DNA of 64,000 bases, from NCBI GenBank assembly GCA_034769895.1, contig CM068369.1:145907574-145971573 (forward strand), in the 5' to 3' direction. Positions 48,422-63,295 of this stretch are shown here, piece after piece (position 1 is the stretch's first letter; each line of letters starts with the position of its first letter). This DNA is from Magicicada septendecula. Taxonomy: Eukaryota > Arthropoda > Insecta > Hemiptera > Cicadidae. Below the pieces are notes generated by a model that saw only the letters and a program-made list of their open reading frames with translations, was not told the DNA's origin and ran no database searches. The position numbers and the translations under genes were made by a program.

Positions 48422-48590
48422 TATAATGTTCAAATTGTGCACTAACTACACTAGCTGCAACTTCTCATGGCTGCCATTTTGAAAGATGCATGATCAGTAG
48501 TGACACCTGGTGTGTGAGGGAAATTTGAAAAGTCTTCTATGATGAAGTGATATTTTTTTTAACTTACCCTGTTTATTTCTATCACAGGCC

Positions 48591-49100
48591 TAGTTGTCAT
48601 TTCCCCAAAGATTTTTTAAGTCTGTTTTAAAGGAAATTTTCTTCTCTTTCCAATGATACCAGCCATAATATTGGGACACTGTAACTACAGTCTGTACACG
48701 GGAATTTGTAATTTAAGTTGTGGACATTTAAAAGAAAGTAATATTTATATTTTGAAGGCTCAAATGACCCTTCATAATGTGATTACAACAAACCTGATAA
48801 ATATTTGAATTCTGCAGAAAATTTTACATAAGTATGGAAAATTTCAAATCTTTCCTACTTCAATTTTAGGAGAAATTAAATAAATTTAAAACTACTTATT
48901 GAATTCGCGACAGCCGCGGATGAATTTTTTTAGTATTTTAGACTGAAAATCAGGCTGCTCTAGTTCTGAAACGGCTTAAGATAGAGGTCTGAAATTTTAA
49001 ACCAGTCATTATATATGTAAACAAACCGTGTGTACCAAATTTCATGAAAATTCGAGTCGGTGGGTTGCATGCCGTGGTTCAGTTGATATGGAATGACCCA
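48591..49100 (-). repeat. right terminal inverted repeat of element B
   Basis: Inverse of 28531-29050, including the segment CATCCGCGGCTGTCGCGAAT in complement near 48910. Confidence 0.85.
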
Positions 49101-49298
49101 AATTGCAAAAGAAAACACCAAACTATATTCACTGCTAACACACTACACTTAAAAAAAAAACAAAAACTGATTGCAAAATAAGACAACACAATAATGTATT
49201 CACTACTAGACTGCTCAAACAAAACTGACACAGGATGAGGCTTACTCATACTTGAACAAGTTGCAACTTGTTTGTGTGACTCACTGCTCCCCCCTCTC

Positions 49299-49421
<123 letters not shown>

Positions 49422-49744
49422 CCTTCTTATAGATGTGCCTTCTACATCTTTATCTCAACTTTCTAAAAAATCAGTTATATAAAAAATATTCACACACAAA
49501 AAACTAAAAAATTTATTTTCAAAAACTTTGAACTATTAAAAAATAAAGCCTTGTATTTTTATGCAAAGTTTTTTTCCAACTGAAGTGGAGATACACTGTA
49601 TATGTCATATTTTAAACAATAAAATTTACTTTGCTAAAAGTCATTATACATACTGCAGTTTTAAGTTATTTACCATACCCGACAGCATTCGTGAGCCATT
49701 AATGGGTGACTGAGCTTCCACAAAACTTTTCTTTTTGACATGAT

Positions 49745-50193
49745 CCCATTGAGATACCATCATAAAATTTGGTATGTGCATTCTTATATTATGCACATTA
49801 AACATATATTTTTTTCAAAAAAATCAAAATTTTGATTTTGAGTTTAAAAAAAAAGTTTTGTTTTTTTCTACAGATTTTAAAATTAATCTAGTATATATGA
49901 GTGATATATCAAATTAAAGCCCTTGTAATTCTGAAGAGAATGGCGCAAGTTTTAGCTTTATAGGACAAATAGTTTTTGAGTTACAGGCTTTTGAAGATTT
50001 AAAAACAAAGCGAAAAGCGACGTTTTTTTGTGTTTTTAAACATGTATAATTCAAAAACCAAAAGAGAAAAAAATTGAAACTTTGTATTTTTGACTATATT
50101 TATACATAGAACATAAATACCAAGTTTCACTCATTTTGAATAACCTTGAGTCTAAAATTATTTTTTTATTGGTTGATTTGGTGTGGAATGACC
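49745..50193 (-). repeat. right terminal inverted repeat of element A
   Basis: Inverse of 22852-23290. It is directly followed by outer-Tigger sequence from 50194. Confidence 0.65.
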
Positions 50194-50617
50194 TGTTGTA
50201 CATTATTTACTGTACAGTACTGATTCATTAAAGAAAATTTAATTTGGTTCAGTATAACTCTCGCTTAGAATGGCAGGCAGCATCAAAGGAATTGTTATCA
50301 GGGTAATTCATTTTTTATATCGCATCAGTGTAGTTAAATTGTTGACATGTTCCTGCACATAAATGGGTCGGTTCCATTGAAGCCAACGAGCTTTGTGTAT
50401 AATAATTGTATCAACATGGACAGGAAACAGTAATTTAATCTTACTAACGGTGCAATCTGATAGGTGTACACAGACAATTCCAAGAGTGCTGTGCAATTAA
50501 GAACACATTATTACATCAAGGCTTCTGAATCTTCAAGCCAAGACAGGCCAAATGGTTCATCACTTTTTATTATCAACAAAAGGTTTGGATGCAGCCTATC
50601 CTGTTACACTACAGTAG

Positions 50618-50930
50618 TTTCAAAAAGAGGTTAACATTAAAAGAAAAACTACATTATTAAAGAGTATGATAAACCAACTTGGATTGTTCATGATGCAGCA
50701 ACTAAGTTTGATGTTGGTATAAAACACAGATAAGCAAACTTTTGAAGTCCAAAAGAGAACTGTTAAACCATTGGTTGAAAATTGAAATCAAAAAAGGAAA
50801 AGGAAACAGGGACTAGTAATCAATTAAATTACATACGAATGGGTGTGTAGAGCAAGAGCTAATAAAATCCTAATTTCAGGGTTGCTAATTAAAAAAAATG
50901 GTGTCTGAAATGGCTAAGGAAAGGGTTTTG
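50618..50930 (+). pseudogene. Tigger transposase N-terminal helix-turn-helix remnant
   Basis: In two frames one reads KKRLTLKEKL and IKEYDKPTWIVHDAATKFDVG, the first helix-turn-helix of a CENP-B/pogo transposase. A segment like the second DNA-binding domain (RANK...SGLLIKKMVSEMAKE) follows. Stops and frameshifts are frequent. The catalytic domain that should follow is missing; the right terminal repeat comes directly after. Confidence 0.6.
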
Positions 50931-51243
50931 TAAACTTCAAGGCTTCTTATGGATGCATAACACAGTCTCATAATTAGTTTATGCCCGTTGTAATTATCAC
51001 TGTAAAATTGCCATAACAAGCGTAACAGTAATTACAGTTTGAAGGATTTTGCTGACCTCTGATCACTATACACACTATAAAGAAAATAGGTTAGGGCCTA
51101 TACATTTTGGTTCTATGTTTGTTTTTCAGAACATAGGCTTTTGGGAAAGTCAGCTCCATTAAAACAAATAGGCCTAAATATTAGGAAGGTAATTTGAATA
51201 ACGTCCATTATAGAGAGTTTTCCGCTAAATGGAGATTTTATTG

Positions 51244-51534
51244 TATTTGAAAACTATTAAAATTTACATTTTACTGAATTTAATATAATTTTCTTGTAAA
51301 AGAAAAATTACAAGCATGTAAAAATGAATCAAAATTTTAAGAACCCATGTAATCACAATTTAATTTACTTTTGACAGATGTTTATAATGGCCCCAACTGT
51401 GTCACTACTTATTGCCACACTGCTAAATACTTCGTTCTTGATGAGGCCTTTCGGTATCTCCACCATCTTCAGGTGTTAAACGACCTGGCAATAAGTAGTG
51501 ACAAAGTTGGTGTTAAGATGACTGCTAATAAAAC
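51244..51534 (-). repeat. right arm of the palindromic element
   Basis: Inverted counterpart of 22238-22530. Similarity ends at 51534, beyond which the sequence is unrelated. The frame at 51371-51586 is an accident of this repeat and mirrors the one at 22219-22401. Confidence 0.75.
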
Positions 51535-53229
51535 AATAATAAAAAAAATTATGATTTATGTAAAGAATTCAATTTTGAATACCTAATTTTTCCAGTAGTT
51601 TTCAAAACATTAAAAATAGCAAATTGCATCTCTTGTATCATGTTATGTGCAATTATTGTTAGTACAGTTTTATATATATTTGCATTTCAACAAATTAGTT
51701 TTGTTATAGAATACAATTCAATCATTTGTTAGAGGTTTTGTGTTCCTGATGGAACACTAATTGCTTTTTTGAACACTAATCGCTAATTGATGTGAAAATA
51801 AATTATATAAATATTCTAATTACCAGAATTACCCTGTAAGGTTTAGGTTGAAATCCTCTGTACTTTGCAGTCTTCTAGGTGACTTATCTATCTGTCTGAA
51901 CAGTTAACTAATAACTATAACAGTTTTGTATTGAGATAATGATATGACATAATGATAATTTCATTTTATACTTAAGAGTTCCAATCTCGTATTAATTTAG
52001 TTGGTATAATATGTAAAAATCTCTGAAAACGTCAGTAACCACCAGGTGAATCTCTTTTTGTGTGCTTCAGAGATTATAGCCCTACTTATCTTTTTGATTT
52101 TAGTGTACTATATGCGACAGTAGTGTAAATTTCCATCTACATGGAAACTATGTAGATTAAACTGTTTATGTTGATTTCTGTCAGTTACTTTGAAATAGAC
52201 ATATAATCAATATAGGATCTAAAATACTTACCATTCCTCCAATAAAATTACATCAGAGGTAACGTAGGGAATCTATTATTAATAGTCTAATTGAATATCG
52301 CACGCTCCTGTAATTTGATGATTACCTACTTTATATGGAAAAGCAATGTATGCAGTTGTTTGCATCATTAATTTTTGGGGGGACACCCCAGTGTTCAACA
52401 AATTTGTGAATCAAGAGATTCTATTATTTGGGAAATATTTGATGGTCATCTCTGTTATCCCAGAAACACACTAAACCACAAATTCTAATAATTCTTTATC
52501 TTTGAAGTACACATTGACTTTTTTTTTCGAGTAGTGCAGATCAATTTATAGACATGTTTATGTACCGGTACTTGTGGTTTGAGACCTTGAATTTGTTGTT
52601 ATTTTTATTATCATAGTTACTTCACTTTTATAGAGTTTAATAGTCTTATGCAACAGATGTTCCTTATAATTGTTATTTATGATTGTCATTACAGTTGTAC
52701 TACTTCTGACATTAATCCTCCTAACAAACATAAATGGTCACTTTACATCTGCTTTCTTGTTTTCATATTTTCTTTCAGGATGTTTGGTTTCCTTTCGTAT
52801 GATTGCTTATGTTTCAAATCAAATGAAACTAATATTGTTTCCATTAACTAGCCTTCTGTGTAAGCCTCAGCGCGTGTTCGACATTCCCTTAGTTAAGTTG
52901 CTTCTTTCATTTTATATTGTTTTAATTCTGTCTACTGAAATCGCCTTACTTCTAATTGCAAGTGCTTGATTTCAAATGTTTCATAAAAGCTATATACATT
53001 TCATAAAAGTACTAGTATAAATAGGTCTAATCATTCTTTGTAGTATGTTCTTCCTTTTAGGTACAAATATTGTATTAATCAACAGCTCCTCATCAAACGA
53101 ATGAGTTTTAAGGTATCTGTGAGAACACGACATAGTGCTATCTGATGGGTTGAGTTGTCATAACAAGATTGTAAAACACATACTAACATTGTCCTTGTCC
53201 ATATGTAACAATGTACTCTGTTCTATTAG
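51535..53229. other. single-copy-looking sequence, probably intron of the host gene
   Basis: Follows the palindromic element. It is AT-rich and free of recognisable transposon genes. The frames at 52648-52851 and 52670-52969 are Leu/Phe-rich accidents of T-rich DNA. Confidence 0.4.
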
Positions 53230-53343
53230 GATCCTTACAGAAAGGAAGTTGTGAGCCAGATCCAGAGAGCTCAAGCAGTTGACTATAGACTGTACTGTAA
53301 TACTACAGTTCTATATAGCCAGCTTACTGCAGTTGTCATCTAG
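53230..53343 (+). CDS. candidate last coding exon of the host gene
   Basis: After a pyrimidine-rich stretch and TTCTATTAG (ends 53229), a 37-codon frame starts DPYRKEVVSQIQRAQAVDY and ends at TAG 53341-53343. It is GC-richer and more protein-like than its surroundings. It does not follow in frame directly from the exon at 20700-22128 (that phase gives a stop within eight codons), so an intermediate exon would be needed. No homologue is recognised. Confidence 0.25.
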   Translation, partial: DPYRKEVVSQIQRAQAVDYRLYCNTTVLYSQLTAVVI

Positions 53344-55734
53344 TTTGTGTCAACACAAGTTGCTACTACTAGCTTTACATACAATTTAGTGCGAGCATTC
53401 AAACAAAAGACTGTTGCATCCAACAGTGCAGTAGGCTATCATATCATTTTTTCTGAGCACTTGTTTTACATATTTCTTCTTGTACGACATTTTAATTTTT
53501 TTTTGTTGGAAAAAATCAACTACTGTGTCCAATGTGTGATAGTTCTTTTTTTTTTGTGGAAGCAGAGGTTAGGCAGTTTTATGGGACTTTTCCTGACTGC
53601 TCAAAGTGAAAAAGCAGATGGTTGGAGTGAAATTTGTACAATAAATTTTTGAAACAAAGATTTTAACAACTTACCTCTGAAAACCATAAAATAAATAAAC
53701 GGATCTTATTTTATTTATTTACAAAAGCTGCATAACAAAATATTGCCTGTTTCGGTATTGCTTGCTAAGATCCGAGACTTTTAAATCTGTGAATTTTGCC
53801 ATTGGATCCCAACTTCATTGATAAATTCCTTACCAGACTTGTTGCAAACTGTTTTGGTGTGGTCAATCTGCAGTTAATAATTGTTTTGGAATTAATATAT
53901 TTAACTACTTCACCCTGCAAATGTCCTCAGATCTCAAACAATCACAAATGCTAACAGCTGTGAAGCACAACAGAAGATTCTAGTACATCTCTTGCAAAAC
54001 GTAAAGAATTGTAAAGCTTATTAGAAAAATCAAAATTTTTTGAGATAGTATTTCAAGTTTAAATATATGTAATTGTCACATGTTTAGTAATACACTGTTT
54101 ACTCATAAATTAGAGATCATCATGGATTTGATTTTATATTTCTTATATTTGAAATTCATTTTTTTTTAAATGATGTAGTTTAGTATAATATTATGTAGTT
54201 CTAATTGGACATATCATATTTCGTTATTTTGTATAGCATGAGCTTGATTTGGTAACATGGGAAACATAATGTATAGTGATAGTGACAGTCATGAATTGTG
54301 TACAAAGTATATATATGTAAAAATGTTTCCATTTATCTGTTATACACCACTGACTTAAATCGTTACTGTACACGTACTGTTTGTGCAACTTGGAATGTAC
54401 TCGTTTTGATAAGTATGTAGTAATAGTTTCTATAATACTTCCCCATAATATTGTAGGGAGATTTATAGGCATGATTGATATATTTTAGTAAGTATTTTTG
54501 AAGGGTGTTGGACAGTATACAACTCGTTGAGACTAAATATTCAACTTTTCTAGAGAAGACTCCAAGGAATTTGTGACTGTACTTGTAAAGAATGTGTAAC
54601 ATGAATGTTCCCATATTACACTATTAATATCTGAAAATCAAATTCTGAGATCACTGTAGTACCACTAATTAAACAATTTGTTCTGGTACTTTGTTAGATT
54701 CATATAATGTGAGTTCAGCATGCATGTATTTTCTGGATGTGACATGTTAAATGAACATATTCAATATTAATCATGGTTTTTAATCTACTTCAGGGAGTTC
54801 TCTATGTTAATTTGTGCACCCAAGTACTTGTATTTTATGTAACAGGTTGAATGCAAATTTTGTGTTTACATAGTGTTGACCATGAACATTTTCATTTTGA
54901 AGTTGTTAATTGTTTCAGCAGACTGAGAAGTGTTATTGCATTTTGTGTATTGAGTTTCCTGATTAAGCTTTTGATCATAATTTGCACATACACTAGATCG
55001 TTTATTTTTATATGCATTTATTGTAGGGTATTGCTTTTTATTTGTACAATTCTGATTCTATTGAGAGGTGAAATATTGCTCATGGATTTTTACAGTGTTT
55101 ATTTCTGCTAAGTTACCTATTCCAGGCCTCATTTGTGTAAGTGAAGTTTATGTTAAGTGAGTGAGAGTCATGTGATTAACGAAATATTTAATTTGTTTTT
55201 TATGGTTTGTGTTAAATTGTGTGTGCATACATGTTGCTCATTCAATCCTTTCATTGTCTTTAGTTGTTAGATATGTGATTAATTTTATGTGAAAGGATGC
55301 AAGTGATGTGTCTTGTGGCATTCATAACTCAGAATGTGTGTATTTTATAAATGTTTCTATTTCTTGATGTAAAATGTAAGACTGTGTAAGTTATGCTCTG
55401 CAAACTTTTATGTTATCATGAGATTGTGTGTCTCACACAATAGTGACCAAAGTGTCTCACAGTGTAATGGTAGTAGTATTTCTTCTCATTAGTATTCATC
55501 CATTACTTAACAGCCAGGTAGCCATGACTTAACTTGCTTTCATAATTTGGTCACCCTTGTGCTTCAGTGTTGCATGCTTTGAATAGAAATTTAATGTTAT
55601 GTCTTCTGTATGAATGTTCATATAGTATTCTGTTTTGTAACAGTCATACATTGAAAATACTTGTAAAGTTTAAATATTCATTACATAGACAAAATAATTT
55701 ATCAGCGACTGTCCTCTGACAGTATTTTAATAAA
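53344..55734 (+). other. candidate 3' untranslated region with AATAAA
   Basis: A T/GT-rich, 2.4 kb stretch with no transposon signature and no long frame, ending with AATAAA at 55729-55734. This composition is common in insect 3' UTRs. It depends on the candidate exon before it; intergenic DNA is the alternative. Confidence 0.3.
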
Positions 55735-55789
55735 TATCCTGTACCGTTTAAAATACAAGATAGATTCAAATCGTTCCTGGCAGTAGTTT

Positions 55790-56560
55790 ATTTCATAAAA
55801 ACTGTTTCCATTAAAATGTTTTACAGTTCATCCAAAGTAGTTTCCTTAGACAGCTACACACTTCTGCCAATGTTCACAAAGTTTTTGGGAACACTCCTGG
55901 ACCCAATTTTAGAAATCTCCTCAGCTGCTTTGTCGCTGCAGCAATAACATCATCAGAATTCTTGTGTCTTTTCCTTTTCAGAGCCAATTTCAAGGGAAAT
56001 GAGTAAAATTAGTTTAGTGTCAAGTCGGGAGAATATGGTGGATCCTTGAGTTGCCCCGTTATGTTTTTACTCATTTTTCAAGATGCTACTTCTTATTGCA
56101 TACTGTTGATGATGATGGATATCGACATACATTTCCTTGTTTACTGTTTGGCCTTGTGGAATGAATTCGTAGTGAACAGTTCCCAGTTCTTCTGTGCCTG
56201 AGATGATTCCGATTTCCATTCTGATGACTGGTAGTTTGTCTGTGTATCGTACAAAAACCACCACATCTCATCTCCTGTGATTATACTGTTCACAAAATGT
56301 ACACGTCAATCAGCCATAGTAATAACATCTCGTGACAGTGTCATTTGTGTTTCTGATCTGCAGATAGCATTTTTGGAACAATGTGTTGGCAACCTGGTGG
56401 ATTTTTAGATCAATGTGGAGAATACTGTGACAACTGATATTTCAATTTCTGTTACTATTTCCTCAGTAGATTTTCTTCTGTCACTTCGAACAATCCCTTG
56501 AACATGCTCAACAGTGTCGTCATTTGTTGCAGTAGATAGGGGGGTTTTTTTTTTACATAC
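55790..56560 (-). pseudogene. mariner-type transposase relic
   Basis: Minus-strand pieces in several frames: near 56540-56430 VEHVQGIVRSDRRKSTEEI (helix-turn-helix), at 56290-56270 ITGDEM (first catalytic Asp region), at 56190-56110 HYEFIPQGQTVNKEMYVD, and at 56040-55850 PPYSPDL (context of the last Asp) followed by the usual Lys/Arg-rich tail. This order is that of the mariner family. Stops and frameshifts are frequent and inverted ends were not located. It is an old, dead copy. Confidence 0.75.
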
Positions 56561-56564
56561 ATTT

Positions 56565-56925
56565 TTGAGATAGTGTTTAAAAAAAAAAAAAAAGAAAAAA
56601 ATATGTTTCTTGTAATATTATAAGCTATAAATCCTGAAACTTTTAGAGTGGGATCGCAATGGAATCAGGAGTTATGACAAAGACCTTAAAGTAATGTACA
56701 ACACATCTATAGGCTACTAATTTTTGTTTTGTGTTTACATGGTAACACAATTTGTAAAATCTACATATTTTTTGTTACTTATATCCTACTAATACATAGT
56801 CAATCATCATAACAAGGAAGGTTACATACCTGGTTTTACATGATGAAAATAATAAGTTTTTTCTTGGGTAGCACTCAGTCATTTTGTAATCGCACCAAAA
56901 TACCTAAATAGATCTTAGTTCTTCT
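56565..56925. other. non-coding 3' sequence of element C
   Basis: An A-run near 56580-56593, then AT-rich sequence down to the transposase stop codon at 56926. No GGGTCATTCC terminus was found between the mariner relic and the transposase. Confidence 0.4.
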
Positions 56926-58288
56926 TTAATTTAACAGATAATTTCTTGTTTGCCTTTTAGTTTCTAAATCTGTAAGGCGATAAACTCTTCGTGTTGCTGT
57001 TGTAGGATCAACTTTTGTTAAAACCTCACTTTTGTGCACAACTAATATGTCAGTAAATTGTGGGTATTTGAAAGATGGAGAAGGGCCATGTGGTTCCAAA
57101 AAACTTATTTTTACTTCATCTCCTTCTACTCTTAACACACAACCTAACCACCACTTGTCTGAGTATTGGCACGTGACAAAGCCAACAATGTCGTTAGTGT
57201 CCAAATCAGCATCAGTGTCATCAGCTGAAACTATTTCTACCCTTGATACCTCTGAAAATGAGTGGCTTTTCACTAAAACTTTAGTCTCACTCACAGGAGT
57301 GTAACTGTGAATTTGCTGAGTGCCCTTTATTGTTGTGCTTCAAACCGTCTCTTCAAGGGCTGTTCCCCTGCCTCATGTTCGTCTTTAGTGGAATACAAAA
57401 AACTGATGTTGTCAATATTGGCTTTAGCCCAATCATAAAGTTGGCGAGGGGTCATGATTTGTTCATTGTAAACGATACGTAGACTGGCCAATGCTGCTAA
57501 ACGTTTTACAGTTCCTCCTACACCGTCATATGGATTCTTTCCATGTGACAATGCAAAAAAATTCCATTCAGCCTTAATTCAAAAATCGTTCTCATGATGG
57601 CAGAGATTGAGGAAGTTGGATTTGTTTCTGTACTGTGATGCTGCTCCGTCTGAAAAATAATGGAGCTTTTCGGGCTTTTATGAGGCAGGTTCTGTTTAAG
57701 AAAGTCAATCATGAGGCGTTGAAATAAATGAACAGCAACGGTATCGTGTGTCATACAATCAGAAATGATAACTAAGCTAAGGTATGCCAGCTTTTTGGTT
57801 TCCTCATCCATTTAGTATATAATAAACGGATGTATTGTTGCTTGAGCATTATTCCAGTGAAAGCCTTGTGCAGCATTTTGAAGTACAAATGCATAATTTT
57901 CAGCAAAATCACAAAGCACAATGCATTGGTTTTGAGGTAGATTTTCTTTTAATAGTCGCAAGTACAAAGACAGTTGAGTAGCAATGAAAGAGTGTCTTAA
58001 GAGTTTTGTTTTGGCAAACTCTGAAACAAATAATCCACAAACTCTTCTGTTGGTTTTGTAACAGTTTCCAGGACACACTTGTTATCAATCTGCATCGATT
58101 GTTTGAAAAACATTTTCAATGCTATTTAGCTCAAAAGCTTCTTCAAACCTAGCCTTCAAATCGTCACTTCCTGGGCAATTAACACAATTTGCAAAATAAC
58201 ATTTACATGTTGGAGTGTTGCAAATTATATTGCTTGTTACATCTTTGTATGTTTTAATATGGAGCTCACTATTTGTGTTATACTCTAT
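56926..58288 (-). pseudogene. element C transposase, DFxEN type, 3' half only
   Basis: Related to the transposases of elements A and B. It begins near 58285 (IIEYNTNSELHIKTYKDV), then shows a Cys cluster (CKCYFANCVNCPG), CDFAENYAFVLQNAAQGFHW (about 57910), SDCMTHDT (about 57760), a frameshifted YFSDGAAS-type motif (about 57650), SHGKNPYDGVGGTVKR (about 57540) and the Tudor-like WWLGCVL...FLEPHGPSPSF (about 57130-57060). At least four frameshifts or stops are present. The N-terminal 350 or so codons are missing: homology stops where the LTR element at 58289 begins. Confidence 0.7.
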
Positions 58289-59550
<1,262 letters not shown>

Positions 59551-59566
59551 ATACCCCCTCAATGAG
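59551..59566 (-). promoter_or_regulatory. polypurine tract of the second gag-only element
   Basis: The minus strand reads CATTGAGGGGGTA before TGTAACGTG, the start of the 3' LTR. Equivalent to 8575-8590. Confidence 0.7.
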
Positions 59567-62145
59567 AATTCTGCTGTCCAGAACAGAAGAAATCTCATTG
59601 ATAAACCCCTAAGAGGACCGGTAAGGAACTGGTGCCAACAACCCCTTGTTCTTACTCTTCATGGGTACACGACCCCCCTGGCTTGGCGACTATGGACGTA
59701 TCTGGACGAGATTACTGGACTTCTCCGTAAGAGATCCCAACACCGAGAAATCGAACAGATAAGTACCACAGCACACCTCACCTTCTAACATGCTACCCCC
59801 CAAAATCCTCAATCCCTGGCTTAAACTATGCCAGATCCTCAGCCGATATGTTTCCCCTTGTATGCAAGCTGGGCTGCCTTTAGCAGATACTGGGCTCACA
59901 CACACTCACATTACCTATTATACATTGAAAAATTCTTTAAAATTTACTATTTCATCTAAGAAAAAAAATTCAGAATTCAAAATAAAATATTGTATCAAAA
60001 AATTCTCTTCCTTATTTTGTTTTATTTAAAATGAGTTAATTTAAACATTTCTCCTAATTAAACATATCCTTAACCTAACATGTGAATACTTAGAGTCTAA
60101 CAATACAATGCAATACAAAATAACTCAATAATCGTAAACATGGTTAGCACACAAATAATAAAATAATCAATACTTAAAATATTCATTAGCTGGCAGGCGA
60201 AAAATCAAGATTTTTTTTTCAAAAAAAATATTTTCCAAAAAATTTTAAAATTCAAAAAGAAATTTAAATTCATTAAAATGTTTCCTTTAGAAATTATCTT
60301 AAAATTTTCTTAAAGTGATAAAAAAAAACAAAAGTTGAATTGACTTTCTTACTACTAACTCATATGACCTCACTCTCAGCTGATCAAAACTAGGTCAAGT
60401 CCACAACCTTGACCTACATGTGTTAGGTATCAGTTCTATCTGACAATACATTTAACATCTGTAACATCCTAACTTGAAACAGAAAACATAATAAAATAAA
60501 ACATTTAAAATAACAAAATATTATTATAACTAATAGGCAAATTGACATTTAAATTATTTAAAATAAACAATTCTTAATTTTACATCTCCAACTTTATCAA
60601 AGTTTTGTCACAGGTTTCAAAATAAAATTTTATATCTTTATTATAAATCTCTTTCTTTATTTAACAATCTGATTCTACATTACTGTGGGTGATTTAAATT
60701 ATTTATTCTCATTTAATTTACTACTTGATCTGTATACACCTATAATCTTTCTCCCTTTGACTCTAACTTCTAACAACTGTAACTCACATGACACCCATTT
60801 CTATCAAAATCTCTATCAAAACACTCTCTAAACCCAACTTATCATTAAACTCAAATCGCCACCTTCTCACAATATATAAAAAAAAAAAATACTCTCTAAC
60901 CCTTTGTACATAGGATACGTGTTCCCCCCCCAACTCATTTCCCTTATCTGGCCCCTGGATTCTACCTAAGGCGGCCCCCGTCCCACTAAAATCGGTCCCA
61001 ATCCCGTCCCAACTTATCATTATGTTGCGGACTCCCACATTACACTACCCCCTACTACAAAATTGCCATCCCCAAAATCTCAATCTCATTACCTCACTAC
61101 ACTACAACAAAATAACATCATTAATTATAAACATCAATATATCACTCAAAACTCTACATAAATTCTCCACTACTACTGTGTCAACATCAATACTTCTCAA
61201 AATTCTATAACATATATTACTTCAAAACAACATTACATTATATTCATCTCTACCATTTCAGCTCTAACTTTGACTTGGACTGATCTACATGTCCCACAAA
61301 ATATTCATCACCCAACAACTATCTTTTGTTAACTTGCATAAATTGTTACTTTACTTCTCACTTTATCAAATTATTTTTATCGTTACTTTAAAACATCTGT
61401 AATACATTGAAACATTACATTGAGCATTAATTACTTGGAACCTTTATAACCAATATACCAGTGACATTTTATTGCTGATCAGCTGATATCCCTAACACAA
61501 TTAAAACACATCTCAAAATTGAACAAATTACATGAAATATATATATTTATTTCTCCTTACTTCTCACCTCCTTGTTTCCCCTTTTTCTGATTCTGATCAT
61601 TTATGTTGACCGCCTGCCAGATGGTTATTATTACATTATTACACACATAATGAAGACACATATTGTTATCAATGCTTATATCTAACCTACGATAATGAAC
61701 TAATACATTTAAACTTATAGCATGAACACCTTACATTACATGTATGAGCATCTAATTACTTAAACAGAGCACAAGCATCTTTTAATTGGATCAAAATTTT
61801 AATTAGCAAACTTTTTATGTTGTAAAATTTAAATTCGTGACTCATCTGAGCCACCTCCCATCCACACACTCTATTGCAAGTTATGGAGGACTGTATCGCC
61901 CTTTCGCTTCTGCAAAGACGGCATATTTTGGAGTAGTTTGACCTCTCCGTGTCTTTGCTTCGTCTGTTGCATTTAAATGTTTTGAATATCAACTTATTCT
62001 TGGCTATAATTAAACGCCCTTAAACGGGTCTACCACCTGGCCTTGCTGTTCCTACTCGAACAGAGTGGTAGCCGCTGTTCCATAGTACCTGGATTTCCCC
62101 TAAAATTCACCCCCATTTAATTTCTACTATATACCAATTTCAAGT

Positions 62146-62181
62146 CAGCTATGGTCAAGGGACTTGATATGACCATAGCTG
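62146..62181 (-). ncRNA. conserved RNA hairpin 1, second copy
   Basis: The 12 bp stem CAGCTATGGTCA/TGACCATAGCTG and the loop are identical to 11102-11137. Confidence 0.6.
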
Positions 62182-62283
62182 GCCGCTAGCCAAATCCACG
62201 ATTAGTGCTGGTAAGGCAGTAATCGCCCGAAAAGTCGGGGAAATCTAACTTCATTTCAGTGCCTGTTACACTCATCATTATTA

Positions 62284-62346
62284 TGTGCGACACGATCGTC
62301 TATCAGGGTGCAAATTTAAGTTTACACGAAAAAGGTGTGTCGCACA
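62284..62346 (-). ncRNA. conserved RNA hairpin 2, second copy
   Basis: TGTGCGACAC (62284-62293) pairs perfectly with the arm at 62335-62346. Loop sequences differ from 11251-11291, but the stem is kept. Confidence 0.5.
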
Positions 62347-63295
62347 TTTTCGCCATTTTTGCCTCCGATGGAGGTAACACTCTCTGTTACCCCCAAACCC
62401 ATTTCACTATCTACGAGGGCACAGGCCACCCCCCGCAATAGCAACTTAATAACTAACTAATTAAAAAATTTTATATACATTCTAATATATAATATTTTCA
62501 TCAATAATCATTTAACTCATTCATAACTTTCTACCATTGGACTTTCTTAAAATTTTCAAAATTTATTATTAATAATTAGTATATATCATTTTTCATTATT
62601 ATTATAAAATTTTTAATCATCATCTTTATTTAATACAATTATTTCAAAACGTCTCATTACTGAATTAAACATCTCAATTACACCTGTAAACATTTTTATT
62701 ATACCATGATTCATATTATAAAAGTTCTATACTTACAGTCCATTTAACATGGTATACACATAACATCTACCCCCTACACCCCAATACTTTCACCTCACCT
62801 CTGAAACATTTCACAAAAATATTAGTTTACATCAAACAATTTAGCCATCTATTATCAAATTCCAAATCTCGTAAAATAAATTGAATTCATTTAAAGACTT
62901 TAATTAATTAGGCATTTACCTAATCACTCAAAATATTTAAAATATCGAACTGGTTTGATTAAATTAATTACTGAAACTACAAATTCCATTATTATTGTTT
63001 GCCATTATACAAATTAGCCAATTACTGTTTCCAAAATGAATGTTATTATTTATTTAAATTGCAAAGTAATTAATTTTATTATTATCACTTACCTAGTATA
63101 CATACATTGTTTAACTGACCTTCTACAATACACATAAATGCACTACAATTATTTACAAACTTTAGTTATTAATTGTTCAGTTTTTCCGCACTTCATTGTC
63201 CAACTCTGCCATGTCAGAACCATAAAACATAATGTTTATCAACTGTCTTTTATTGTTTTATATTTTAGCCTCCATCGTCATAGATAAGTCTGGTG

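Larger units (their letters stand above)
28531..49100 (-). mobile_element. element B: second DFxEN-type DNA transposon
   Basis: The ends are TGGGTCATTCCATCTCAAAT (28531) and its complement finishing GGAATGACCCA (49100). The terminal inverted repeats are about 515 bp and above 95% identical by eye, so it is much younger than element A. It is nested in element A upstream of the A transposase. It contains its own minus-strand transposase (29232-35194), an RTE-like LINE inside that gene, and Tigger 2. Its own DNA is about 5.3 kb. No obvious target duplication was found. Confidence 0.8.
59567..63295 (-). other. non-coding internal region of the second gag-only element
   Basis: About 3.7 kb with no pol homology, alignable by eye to 8591-12373. 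It includes both conserved hairpins (62146-62181, 62284-62346) and the CTGGTAAG...CGCCCGAAAA unit (62208-62240). Confidence 0.6.
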
